Assembly (NCBI GenBank): GCA_934454215.1
Contig: CAKSGG010000050.1
Span: 1 to 21,113, forward strand
Origin: an uncultured Clostridia bacterium
GTDB taxonomy: Bacteria > Bacillota > Clostridia > UBA1381
Length of the DNA: 21,113 nt
Reading direction: 5' to 3'
Positions 1-8,952 of this stretch are shown one piece after another. Positions within the stretch are counted from its first letter, which is position 1. Each line of letters starts with the position of its first letter. Below the pieces are notes generated by a model. That model saw only the letters and a program-made list of their open reading frames with translations, was not told the origin of the DNA and did no database searches. Position numbers and translations under genes: made by a program.

Positions 1-1354
1 CAAAAACCCACGTTGAAATCGAATTGGGCAAAAGTTCACCATACCACCATTTTTCGTCGTAAAAATACTGCATCTGAACCTTATTTTTATTCGTATTCGT
101 CAAAACAAGCACATGAGAACCATCTTTGTTCACAGCCGCTGTTCCTATAATCGGAAAGTCGTGATTATTTCTCGAATAATAACACATTGGCTGATAATCA
201 CCGCTTATCTCAACAGGATATATCTTTGCACCGCACTTTATGAATTTGGAGAAATGCATAAAAGCGTGATACTGTCCGCTGTACTCTATCTCACCGCTTT
301 GCGAATTCAGAGTTGCAAGTCCGCCACACCAGAACGGTCCGACATTGGGTTCACCCCATTCATCAAGCAGCAAGTTCCAGCCGGTAAAGCTTTCCGCACC
401 GCAATTTAACGACCTTCCTATGACGATTCCCCACTTGCACCAATCCACATCATAGTTATCGGTAAGCCGAGGTCCGCCCTCTGTATAATGCCATTTTAAA
501 TTCGGAAATTCTTTCTTTAACTCTCCCGCCATTTCGGGCGTACCGTCATAATAATGAAAGGCAATCGCATCGCAAACATCAATCAGATTCGAGAAATCTT
601 TTAGCTGACTTTTAACCCTCGTCCAACCGGCAAAACTATGATCATACATCCATATTTGGGTATCCATTCCGTTTTCGTTTAATTTTTTTCGCAACATACT
701 CACAAATTCAGCCTCAGTATCCGGGTGCCAAATACACGCCGGCATACATCCGAAATGATGCGTTTCCGGTTCATTTTGCGGTGTAACGGCACCTATCGAA
801 ATTCCCTGTTCTTTATACGCTTTGAGAAACTTTATTATATAATCCGCATAACAGTCTATGTACTCGGAACGCATATATCCGTCATACATCGTTCCGCTTG
901 TTTTCATCCATCCGGGCGGACTCCACGGTGACGCAAAGAATTTTAAATCCTTTTTATGCGCCATAGCCTCACGCAGCATCGGGATAATAAATTCCATATC
1001 TTTTTCTATCGAAAAAGACTTTAACTCCATATCCTTTTTATCGCAGTATGAATATACGTTCGGCGAATAATCGCTTGACCCTATTGAAACCCTGGCAACG
1101 GACAGGTTCAGTCCGTTGCCTCCGTATATATCGGTTAAAAAATCATTTCTGACATTCTCGGGCATAAGAGATAATTCATAGCAAGAGCTTCCCGTTATTG
1201 CAACACCGAATCCTGTAAAACTTTCACACATCGGTGTTTTCGAGACCGAAACAACACATAAATTATCAGATTTCTCATTGTTATAGAATAGCGCCTTTTT
1301 GGCAAATACGTTCTTTTCGTTTGTTGTGTATAATGTTGCTTTCATATTATTCAT
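1..1354 (-). CDS. GH30 family glycoside hydrolase, cytoplasmic (C-terminus cut by window edge)
   Basis: The reading frame is open for 451 codons and runs off the left edge. It reads as a GH30 enzyme (clan GH-A retaining TIM barrel plus a side beta domain). The motif GFGVAITGSSCYELS lies at residues 48-62, SPWSPPGWMKTSG at 142-154, the acid/base motif TPQNEPE at 191-197 (Glu195) and the nucleophile motif HYTEGG at 289-294 (Glu292). The last residues seen (LLPNSISTWV) look like the closing strand of the beta domain, so little is missing. There is no signal peptide, so it should act in the cytoplasm. Known GH30 activities include beta-glucosidase, beta-xylosidase, beta-1,6-glucanase and beta-1,6-galactanase, and the sequence does not choose among them. 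Two start codons are possible: ATG at 1354 lies only 2 nt after AAAGGA, while ATG at 1345 lies 11 nt after it. The gene follows GH2 by about 28-37 nt, probably in one transcript. Confidence 0.9.
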   Translation of the reverse strand, partial: MNNMKATLYTTNEKNVFAKKALFYNNEKSDNLCVVSVSKTPMCESFTGFGVAITGSSCYELSLMPENVRNDFLTDIYGGNGLNLSVARVSIGSSDYSPNVYSYCDKKDMELKSFSIEKDMEFIIPMLREAMAHKKDLKFFASPWSPPGWMKTSGTMYDGYMRSEYIDCYADYIIKFLKAYKEQGISIGAVTPQNEPETHHFGCMPACIWHPDTEAEFVSMLRKKLNENGMDTQIWMYDHSFAGWTRVKSQLKDFSNLIDVCDAIAFHYYDGTPEMAGELKKEFPNLKWHYTEGGPRLTDNYDVDWCKWGIVIGRSLNCGAESFTGWNLLLDEWGEPNVGPFWCGGLATLNSQSGEIEYSGQYHAFMHFSKFIKCGAKIYPVEISGDYQPMCYYSRNNHDFPIIGTAAVNKDGSHVLVLTNTNKNKVQMQYFYDEKWWYGELLPNSISTWVF

Positions 1355-1382
1355 ATTCCTTTATAGTTTTGACATCAGTATT

Positions 1383-3704
1383 TTATTTAAGATTGGTTGT
1401 TACAACGGCAGTTTTAAGCCCGTTGGATATTGCATATACTTTCAATGCTCCCGCAGTTTCACCGACCTGTACCGCAACGGTACAACGTCCCGATTTCATT
1501 CGGCGTTCGGTGCATTGCGGTGGTACATGATCACATATATCTGCGCCTGTTCCTATTACTCTACCGAAAGAGTTTGCTTCAAATCTGACCGTCGGTTCGG
1601 CATCGGGAACCTCTCTGCCGCTCGAATCAACGCATACACAGCTGAAAAGCAATATATCACGCCCGTTTGCTTGTTTAACCGTGTTTTCGGGGATAAGTTC
1701 AAGCGCAACCGGCTCGCCGGTTGTTTCGATAAATTCCTCGGCACATTTCTTTCCGCCGTTTCTACCAATAGCTCTGATTCCGCCCGGCTCATAATCGACA
1801 ATCCATTCACCATGACCGAATCGTTCGATTTTTTGCGCTCCGAGCGATTTTTCGTTCAAGAAAAGTTCAACCTCATCGCAATTTGTATATACCCAAACCT
1901 TTATCGGCTCACTCTCTAAGCCTTTATGATTCCAATGCGGCAGGATATGCACCATAGGTGTATCACTCCAGTGCGATTTATTCTGATAAAACGCATCTTT
2001 TTTCTGTAAATACAAGTCTATCGCACCCGAAACGGAGCAAAGCCGAGGCCATACACACTCACCGCGATGTTCAAACGCAATCCATTGAAAGCTGCCCGAT
2101 ACCCACTCTCTGTCACACATAAATTTCCATGTTTTTTCTCTGCCCAAAAACCACGCATTGACATCAATGTCATAAGAGCTTGTGAACGCAGACGGGTCAA
2201 GATAAGAGCCGCGTGTTGTTGCCGTTGCACAACATTCAGTTGATACAAACGGCTTGTCCGGATAAAGCCTGTGAATATCATCGTATTGATTTAGGTTATA
2301 ATTCACACCTATTACATCGACCAAATCAAGAACCGTGGAATTAATCGGGTCATTTGATACCGCCGTTGTTATCGGACGAGACGAATCAAGCCGCCGTGCC
2401 GCTGTAATCATATTTTCAGCAATCCTTCTTCCCTGCTCGGTTACATGTTTGGGTTCTTCGTTGCCTATTGACCACAAAATAACCGACGGATGATTTCGGT
2501 CGCGTTTAATCAGCGTTTCCAACTGAGATATTCCCTCGTCGGTGGATTCATACCAACGCGTCTCGTCCATAACAAGAATACCTTTTTTATCCAAGGCATC
2601 CATTGTTGCCTCGGCGTGAGGATAATGCGATGTACGATATGCGTTTGCTCCCATTTCTTTTATCAGGTCAATTCGGTATTCATATATGTTATCGGGAACA
2701 GCCTTACCCGTAATGCCGAAATCCTGGTGAGAACAAACTCCTTTCAGCTTTATTTGCCTGTCGTTTAGGATAAACCCTTTTTCGCTGTCAAACCTAAATG
2801 TTCTGAATCCGAATGTATCCTCTGTTTCGTCAATAAGCTCGCCCGTATCGGTTTTATAAATTCGTGTGACAAGAGTATAAAGATTAGGCGCATCCGTATC
2901 CCAAAGTTTTGGCTCTTTTACATCTATACACTGTGTGATAACCGTTTTATCCTTAAACGCCGCAGTCATATCTGTCGATGTCTGAGCAATCACGCATTGG
3001 TCGGAATCGAGTATCATTGAGCGAATACATATATCTTCGTCTTTCATCGATGAGTTTATGACCGTTGTTTCAACATTAACGTTCCACTTATCTTCTGTCT
3101 TGACTGGGTTTATATAAACGCCCCAAAGGTCAACCGCAACAGGGTTTGTCTTGATAAGCCAAACGTGGCGGTATATTCCGCCGCCTTGGTACCACCAGCC
3201 CTCATGAGTTGAGCTGTCGGTATAAACCGCAAGGACATTTTCTTTGTCAAAATAGGCAATATCCGTTATATCAACCTCAAACGGCGTATAGCCGCAAAAA
3301 TTGTGCTTCATCAAGCACCCGTTGAGATACACGGTTGCATTTGTGGCAACCCCCTCAAAATACAGCGTTATACGTTTATCCGCATCCTCTTTATCCAACG
3401 TAAAGTGCTTTCTGTACCATGCGTTTTCGTATTTCAGATACCCGAGTGCCTGAGGATATTCCGGACTCGGCGTTTGCTCAATTACATAATCATGCGGCAA
3501 GCTTACGTTCTCCCATAAATCACCGCTCATCTTTGACGGATCATATGAATCGGACTCATCTTTATAATCATATGCCGCTGCACCGATTAACATTCTCTCG
3601 GTCTTTGCCCCCATATAATCCGGTCCTTTCATAACGGTGTTGCGCATGCACAGGTCGCCACGGTGGAACTTCCATCCTTTATCAAATAATATTTTTTCTC
3701 TCAT
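1383..3704 (-). CDS. GH2 family beta-galactosidase-like glycoside hydrolase, cytoplasmic
   Basis: This is a 773-residue GH2 enzyme. The N-terminal sugar-binding jelly roll spans about residues 5-190 (LPHDY at 69-73), an Ig-like domain about 195-305, and the TIM barrel about 308-590. The acid/base motif is WSIGNE at 411-416 (Glu416) and the nucleophile motif FVSTE at 486-490 (Glu490). The C-terminus contains a DUF4982-like module (about 595-660) followed by a further Ig-like GH2 C-terminal domain, the usual plan of Bacteroides and Firmicutes GH2 enzymes. It lacks a signal peptide, which implies cytoplasmic action on imported oligosaccharides. Family activities include beta-galactosidase, beta-glucuronidase and alpha-L-arabinopyranosidase; beta-galactosidase is the default guess. 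The start is set by AGAGGAG seven nt upstream of the ATG. A strong promoter lies about 85 nt upstream, so this gene probably opens its own unit with GH30. Confidence 0.93.
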   Translation of the reverse strand: MREKILFDKGWKFHRGDLCMRNTVMKGPDYMGAKTERMLIGAAAYDYKDESDSYDPSKMSGDLWENVSLPHDYVIEQTPSPEYPQALGYLKYENAWYRKHFTLDKEDADKRITLYFEGVATNATVYLNGCLMKHNFCGYTPFEVDITDIAYFDKENVLAVYTDSSTHEGWWYQGGGIYRHVWLIKTNPVAVDLWGVYINPVKTEDKWNVNVETTVINSSMKDEDICIRSMILDSDQCVIAQTSTDMTAAFKDKTVITQCIDVKEPKLWDTDAPNLYTLVTRIYKTDTGELIDETEDTFGFRTFRFDSEKGFILNDRQIKLKGVCSHQDFGITGKAVPDNIYEYRIDLIKEMGANAYRTSHYPHAEATMDALDKKGILVMDETRWYESTDEGISQLETLIKRDRNHPSVILWSIGNEEPKHVTEQGRRIAENMITAARRLDSSRPITTAVSNDPINSTVLDLVDVIGVNYNLNQYDDIHRLYPDKPFVSTECCATATTRGSYLDPSAFTSSYDIDVNAWFLGREKTWKFMCDREWVSGSFQWIAFEHRGECVWPRLCSVSGAIDLYLQKKDAFYQNKSHWSDTPMVHILPHWNHKGLESEPIKVWVYTNCDEVELFLNEKSLGAQKIERFGHGEWIVDYEPGGIRAIGRNGGKKCAEEFIETTGEPVALELIPENTVKQANGRDILLFSCVCVDSSGREVPDAEPTVRFEANSFGRVIGTGADICDHVPPQCTERRMKSGRCTVAVQVGETAGALKVYAISNGLKTAVVTTNLK

Positions 3705-3754
3705 TGTTCTGCTCCTCTATCGTTTTTTTGTTTTCATCTGGTTTTCAAAAGCAT

Positions 3755-3786
3755 AAACAGCCACCGATATTTCTCGACGGCTGTTT
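3755..3786 (-). other. 12-bp stem-loop at the predicted 5' end of the GH2 transcript
   Basis: Read on the minus strand, AAACAGCCGTCG is followed by an 8-nt loop and CGGTGGCTGTTT. The RNA forms an unbroken 12-bp stem containing two G-U wobbles; at DNA level the arms carry two mismatches. It begins at or within about 3 nt of the start expected from the promoter at 3790-3818. It could be a 5'-terminal stabilising hairpin, an operator, or a terminator for the upstream secreted-protein unit. The run after the stem (TTTATGCTTTTG) is a poor U-tract, so I do not call it a terminator. Confidence 0.6.
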
Positions 3787-3789
3787 GAG

Positions 3790-3818
3790 ATTATATCATA
3801 TTATCGTATTATTGTAAA
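3790..3818 (-). promoter_or_regulatory. Sigma-A promoter of the GH2-GH30 unit, extended -10
   Basis: On the minus strand there is TTTACA (3818-3813), a 17-bp spacer, then TATAAT (3795-3790). TGA immediately precedes the -10 box, giving the extended TGnTATAAT form. Five of six -35 bases and all six -10 bases match consensus. It lies between the stop codon of the 1082-residue protein (3872) and the GH2 start (3704), so the cytoplasmic enzymes can be transcribed separately from the secreted ones. Confidence 0.78.
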
Positions 3819-3871
3819 TAACCATTATTGTTTTAGATATGTACAAAATTGCTATTCATATTTTATGTATA

Positions 3872-6800
3872 TTATTTTATCATATCAACAACAGGTTTAA
3901 AATCATCCGTCCAGATAAATGAGTGCCAATTCTGTGTTCCGGTTGTTGTCGGAACAACTTTTTCTATACTAAATTCAATCTCGTTCGGTACAGAAAGTTT
4001 ATTCATCTCTACACCTCTTAAAACATCAGCGTTATCAACTGTGTCATAGATACCATTAATATAGTTGTATGTTGTGTCATCGACAGCACCCGTTGTATTT
4101 GTGCCGCTAATCACGATTTTATACTCCGCCGCATCACTGTCTGTTTTGCTCGTTGCCGGAACCCACACCGTCGGCGAAGTTCTCTCGGCTCCCGAGGCTG
4201 TAAATGACCTTCCGTCTATTTTCTTAAACAGCTGCATATCGGAAATTTCAACCTTACCCATTCCGCTTTTGAACTTCAAAGCAGCCGAAACGGGGTTTGT
4301 CAATTGTACGGCTGAGTTTTGACCTTTAATATCGGAACTCATTTTCAGCATTGCGTATGAATTATCATCGGGGATTGTATTCAAAGTCAGCTTATAAATC
4401 ATTTTGTCCTCCGACAACTCACCTGTTGCCAACGTAGTGCCGTTTATATCGCTCAAAGTTATTTTATTTGTCAATGTCTCCGCCGTTTCGTTTAAAGGCT
4501 CGCTGAACTTAATCTCAATCGCTTTTGTCAGATTTGAAATCTCGTTAATTCCGTCTTTTAACACCGTCTTACCACCATCAACATTTATCGCGTTTGCGTT
4601 TGTCACCGACGGCTTGGTCACATTGTTGAGACCGTATATCTTAAAGTTATCAACATCATCACCCGGAAGGGTTTTCCAATCCTCACCGCTTTTCTTCTCC
4701 AATCCTATTCCGATACCGTAAATATTATTCCATTCGCTCATCAGCCGCCAATATTGAGCAACCGAACCGGCAGACACAATATTGGATTTTGTAATATTAT
4801 TTCCCTCGCCGAGATATGCCGTCACTCCGTTTTTGGGGTCAAACTCTATCTTAATGTGATTCCAATTATCGGCAATAAGACTGAGAGGTTGAGCGCTGCT
4901 GTCGACAAACCCGGTTGTGCCTCCCCAGCGAGCGCTTCCGTATTTGAGCGTTGAACCGCTCACTCTTATTATCGGGTCCTCGTATACTCCGCCGACCCAC
5001 AACGAAGGCGCTGACGAACTCAAACCATAGAATTTTTCTTTAGGATAAAGCGCAAGTCCGAGAGGTCGGTCCGAATCATTTTTCTTTAAATCAAATTCAA
5101 CGACAAAACCATTGTTTTTTATATCCGTAATCGGCTGAGCCAAACGTATTCTCGTTCTGTCTTCAACACCGTTTATCTTTGCACCTTTGTCCGCCGCATT
5201 TGTTTCGGTGTTATAATTTCTTCCCTCTGTATGCGTAAACGATGTTTTAATCGGATTGTATAAATCGTTCACTCTAAAGTATCCGGCAGGCAAACCGTAA
5301 AAATCTTCACTTCCGTTACTCTTTGTATAATGACCCGTATAATTATCAAAATTTTCGGAGATATAATTTGAGTTATCCGAATAAATCTTAATATTATCAA
5401 ACTCAACATCGCTTGTACCGTCTGAATACAATCTTATTCCGTTAAGTCCGCATTTATATGAATCCTGAACCTCATCCGTTCCGGTTTTTACAACATCATA
5501 CCAAAGTGTTTTCCATGTTTTATGGTACGGATACGATGCCGAAAACGTTTCTTTTGTGTTATCGGCTTTTGTTATCTCAAAATCGTATTTTTCACTTGTC
5601 ATATCGACCGTGATTGATATATGATTCCAATCGGTATTATCTATTGTCGCACTATCTTGCTTTAGAGTCAAACCGGGTTCGGTAGATTTTGAACACGTAT
5701 AAATATCGGACGATTCACCGTCCTCTGCGATATTACCTATCGCAAGATGTTTTTCATAATCCTCCGCCGCGGAATCAGCCTCACGGATAAAGCCTATTCC
5801 CCAGCCTTTTCCGCTTGTCTTTATATCAAATTCAACATTCAGCTTTCCCGATTGAAATGTTTCAAACTTGTTCATATAGCTCGATACCGCTCCGCTCGTC
5901 ATTTTCAGCGTATTACCCTTAACACTATCATTTCCCACACTCGGTACTCTCGCCGAAGATTGAGTTGCCTGCCACTGTGGCGGTACGCCGCCGACATAGC
6001 CGCTGAAATCCTCATTCATATAATAATATTGTTCCGTATCATAATCCGATACGGTTTTGCTTTCGCCGACCGTAAAATCAACACTGTTTGCCGCATTCTT
6101 ATATTCAAGAGTATACACTCCGTTCGGAATCTCGCCTAAAGTCAGAACCATTGTGGATTTGCGGTCGCTCAACGCCTCCGCTTTTGTTATTACACCCGAA
6201 ACGACATCCCCACCGGAATTTTTTACCGTAAAATCGGATGCCGATAAGTTTTTATCGGTTAATACTCTTGATAAGTCAATCTGAACCTTGCCGCCATTCT
6301 GTGCGACCAAACCGCCGTAACCGTCAAGCTTCATTTGAGCCGCGTCCGCATATTCCGCGTTCGCACCGTGAAATACGGCAAAATTATCGATATATACGTC
6401 TGTTCCCGTTGTGTTGCTAAAATAGAACACTTTATCCGCGTTTTTATCATTGTTTGTTCCGACCTGAACACCGTCTGTATAATATGTAATCGTGCCTTTA
6501 TCATAATCAAAAAGCACCTCTGTTTTATGCCATTTTAAATCATTGAACGGCTGAGTCGTTGTGCCTTGAGTGTTTTTCCATGTATTCTGTTGAACCTCAT
6601 AAAAGTCGCCCAATTTAATACTTGCATACGGTCTGTTATCCCAATTAACCGTATCACCGTTATTTGTTTGCGCCTTCCACCAATCATACGGATTATCGTT
6701 ACCCGTGTTCTCAACGCCGTACATTTCCAAGGTTTTACTTCCGTCACTTTCGGCATTATTGAAAGCCGTGCTCATCTTAACGTCAAAGCTGATTCTGCGC

Positions 6801-7120
6801 ACACCTGTTTTATAAACACGGTCGAATTGATAGCCTATCATTGCTCCGTTACCGAGCTTAAAAGCTCTCGTCCCGACCGAAGTATCAACATACGTTCCCG
6901 TTGCTTGCGCTCTGTTCGGGTGCGCCGCAGCGTCAAACGCACAAAAGCCATCAGGTAAATCCGCATTCGAGCCTTGTTCCGATGTCCAACCCGAAAAATC
7001 CTCAAAGTGCGAAACATAAATCTTATTCGCACTCATCGTCCCCGCGTTTACCGGCAATAATGACCCCAGCGTCATTGCCGCACCTATTGCCAAACTGATA
7101 AACCTTTTAGCATTTTTCAT
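3872..7120 (-). CDS. Large secreted protein with three LamG/concanavalin-like units and Ig-like domains, no catalytic domain seen
   Basis: The protein has 1082 residues and a signal peptide, with predicted cleavage after VNA (residue 26). Three jelly-roll units follow at about residues 34-252, 366-582 and 585-832. Each has a W-H or W-N-H motif (LKWHKTEV, DWNHISI, NWNHIKI) and ends in a D-x-x-x-DN motif (VYIDNFAVF, VEFDNIKIY, DDVDNFKIY). An Ig-like domain sits at about 255-352. An SbsA/Big_5-type Ig domain sits at about 840-952 (IEIKFSEPLNETAETLTNKI). The C-terminal beta domain (955-1082) ends in HSFIWTDDFKPVVDMI. I see no glycosidase or lyase signature. Glycan binding or a surface structural role is inferred from the fold. 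It follows the 596-residue relative by 21 nt, and GGAGGT lies 8 nt before the ATG. Confidence 0.85.
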   Translation of the reverse strand: MKNAKRFISLAIGAAMTLGSLLPVNAGTMSANKIYVSHFEDFSGWTSEQGSNADLPDGFCAFDAAAHPNRAQATGTYVDTSVGTRAFKLGNGAMIGYQFDRVYKTGVRRISFDVKMSTAFNNAESDGSKTLEMYGVENTGNDNPYDWWKAQTNNGDTVNWDNRPYASIKLGDFYEVQQNTWKNTQGTTTQPFNDLKWHKTEVLFDYDKGTITYYTDGVQVGTNNDKNADKVFYFSNTTGTDVYIDNFAVFHGANAEYADAAQMKLDGYGGLVAQNGGKVQIDLSRVLTDKNLSASDFTVKNSGGDVVSGVITKAEALSDRKSTMVLTLGEIPNGVYTLEYKNAANSVDFTVGESKTVSDYDTEQYYYMNEDFSGYVGGVPPQWQATQSSARVPSVGNDSVKGNTLKMTSGAVSSYMNKFETFQSGKLNVEFDIKTSGKGWGIGFIREADSAAEDYEKHLAIGNIAEDGESSDIYTCSKSTEPGLTLKQDSATIDNTDWNHISITVDMTSEKYDFEITKADNTKETFSASYPYHKTWKTLWYDVVKTGTDEVQDSYKCGLNGIRLYSDGTSDVEFDNIKIYSDNSNYISENFDNYTGHYTKSNGSEDFYGLPAGYFRVNDLYNPIKTSFTHTEGRNYNTETNAADKGAKINGVEDRTRIRLAQPITDIKNNGFVVEFDLKKNDSDRPLGLALYPKEKFYGLSSSAPSLWVGGVYEDPIIRVSGSTLKYGSARWGGTTGFVDSSAQPLSLIADNWNHIKIEFDPKNGVTAYLGEGNNITKSNIVSAGSVAQYWRLMSEWNNIYGIGIGLEKKSGEDWKTLPGDDVDNFKIYGLNNVTKPSVTNANAINVDGGKTVLKDGINEISNLTKAIEIKFSEPLNETAETLTNKITLSDINGTTLATGELSEDKMIYKLTLNTIPDDNSYAMLKMSSDIKGQNSAVQLTNPVSAALKFKSGMGKVEISDMQLFKKIDGRSFTASGAERTSPTVWVPATSKTDSDAAEYKIVISGTNTTGAVDDTTYNYINGIYDTVDNADVLRGVEMNKLSVPNEIEFSIEKVVPTTTGTQNWHSFIWTDDFKPVVDMIK

Positions 7121-7141
7121 TTTCTTCTACCTCCGTTTAAA

Positions 7142-8932
7142 TTATTTATTTTCAAATTCTTTTGTCACAATCGGCACATTATTCGGGTATTCCCAAAGGA
7201 AGCCGCTTACTTTGTCCGCATTGCTTATATCTAAAGGCTGATTATATCCAAAGCTTTTAACGCCCTTGTCGTCGGTGGATATAATAACCGAAAAACGGTT
7301 TAAGGCGGTCATTTGCATATAGGTTTTTCCGTTTTCGGGATTAACCACGCTTTGATACCCTGCGACCGCATAGGTATACTTATGTTCCGGTTCGTCATTT
7401 GTTTTGATTACCTTAACTTTAAAATACGCGTTTTCGCCGTCTTTTTCTATATCTTCTGCGCTTATAACATACATCGCGTCATTTAAAGTTTTGAATTTTT
7501 CCGTATAATCAAGTCCCATTTTTGCGTTTGTGCTCTCGCTTGCCGCAATATTTCCGCTTACGGACAGAGTATATTCCGTTTCGGGTTCAAAGCCGCTCTC
7601 GGGCGTAAGCGAAATCGTCTTTTTGTCACTCGATACGGTAAATGTACAAGCTGTTTCGATACCGTTGTGCATCAGCTTAATATTTTCGGCAGGGTTGCTG
7701 TCGTCAACCCCGGTTGTAAACTGTATGTTTATTGCCGCCGTACCGGTCGAGATTCCGCTCTTTGGGTTCTGTTCCTTTCCGTCATGGCTTATATACGAAA
7801 CCTTTTCGACATCGGGGCACTCAACACCGTCAACATATCGCGGTGCTGTGCGGAATGTAACGGAATCCTTCATCGGATTACCGTAAAACGCACCCGTTAC
7901 CGAGTCTTTTAATATAACATTGTATCTTCCCGAGGGGATAACTCCGTTTATCTTAACATCAACATATGTGTTTGAATTTGACGTCACCTCAAAGTCCGTT
8001 ATACTGTTACCCGATGCGGAGGTTATGGCTATATCGTCTTTTGTTATTTCTTTGCTTGCCCATTCGGAAAGGTTCAATCTAAACGTCTTCGACGCTTCGT
8101 CGATAACCTCGCTGTCCAAAAATCCGCAAAGACTTTCGCTGTCCTTAAAGTTTTTGACATACACGTTATCTATAAGCACGTCTGCGCTGCCGCCCGTTCT
8201 GAAGTACAATGCTTTAAAACCGTTACAGTTTTTAAAGTAAACATCGTTTTGATTTATGAGCTGTCCGTCAAAATAGTATTTTGCAACAGCTGTTTCCATT
8301 TTTGCATAATCGCCGAAATACATATCTATATGATGCCATTCGTTTAAGGTATAAGGTATATCGCTTTCGGCTGTTTGCCAATGCTGTGTTGACCATTGCA
8401 TATCCTTGCCGTTTGTCTTGCCCGAGCCGTTATTTTGGTACGAATATATAATATTTTTATTCGGTTTGAACCAAGGTCCGATTGAATAGTTTGTCTCTAT
8501 AACCTTATCTTTCTCGTTCGACATATTTGTTCCGTCATACAAGCCTATATAAAACTCGCCGCCCAAGGATTGGATTTTTAAATCAAAGCTTATATGAAAC
8601 TGTCCCTCTTTTAAAATGTCGCCGAATTTCAGCACGGGTTCGCCGCTTTTTCCGCCTCCCGCCTTGATTTGCATTACATTGGAATTTTTATCACCGTCAT
8701 ATACGCCGCCAAAACAATTACGTTTTTCGGACTTAATATAGTTTTTGTTCGAGTCTTGCATATATGCATAATCCCAATTATCGTCCGGCCCGCTTCCGCT
8801 GCCGAATGCCGCGTCATAATTGTTGAAATCATAATACATACTTTTCTCTTTAAAGTCGGCGGCGTATCCGCAAACTCCAATCAGTGATACCATAATCGAA
8901 ATCAACAGTGAAATAATCGTCACTTTTTTCAT
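7142..8932 (-). CDS. Secreted LamG-like protein with two Ig-like domains, smaller relative of the next gene
   Basis: The protein has 596 residues and a signal peptide ending near GYA (about residue 24). One concanavalin/LamG-like unit covers about residues 28-265, with NEWHHIDMYF and a closing VLIDNVYVKNF motif. It is followed by an Ig-like domain (about 268-365) and an SbsA/Big_5-type Ig domain (about 368-488; the stretch FEPETEYTLSVSGNI is typical). A C-terminal beta domain ends with SGFLWEYPNNVPIV. The order, one LamG unit, Ig, Big_5, C-terminal domain, is a shortened version of the 1082-residue product downstream, which suggests old duplication with gain of LamG units. No active-site motif was recognised. 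The likely role is glycan binding or surface assembly. GAGGAGG lies 8 nt before the ATG and the gap from the upstream gene is 20 nt. Confidence 0.85.
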   Translation of the reverse strand: MKKVTIISLLISIMVSLIGVCGYAADFKEKSMYYDFNNYDAAFGSGSGPDDNWDYAYMQDSNKNYIKSEKRNCFGGVYDGDKNSNVMQIKAGGGKSGEPVLKFGDILKEGQFHISFDLKIQSLGGEFYIGLYDGTNMSNEKDKVIETNYSIGPWFKPNKNIIYSYQNNGSGKTNGKDMQWSTQHWQTAESDIPYTLNEWHHIDMYFGDYAKMETAVAKYYFDGQLINQNDVYFKNCNGFKALYFRTGGSADVLIDNVYVKNFKDSESLCGFLDSEVIDEASKTFRLNLSEWASKEITKDDIAITSASGNSITDFEVTSNSNTYVDVKINGVIPSGRYNVILKDSVTGAFYGNPMKDSVTFRTAPRYVDGVECPDVEKVSYISHDGKEQNPKSGISTGTAAINIQFTTGVDDSNPAENIKLMHNGIETACTFTVSSDKKTISLTPESGFEPETEYTLSVSGNIAASESTNAKMGLDYTEKFKTLNDAMYVISAEDIEKDGENAYFKVKVIKTNDEPEHKYTYAVAGYQSVVNPENGKTYMQMTALNRFSVIISTDDKGVKSFGYNQPLDISNADKVSGFLWEYPNNVPIVTKEFENK

Positions 8933-8952
8933 TTTCTAATCCTCCTCTTATC

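Noticed and set aside
3755..3786. Rho-independent terminator after the 1082-residue protein gene
   Set aside because: The stem is strong, but the following run is broken (TTTATGCTTTTG) and it coincides with the predicted start of the next transcript; kept as a stem-loop of open function.
7142..8932. Lipoprotein signal (LIGVC) in the 596-residue protein
   Set aside because: Valine before the cysteine does not fit a lipobox; an ordinary cleavage near GYA is more likely.
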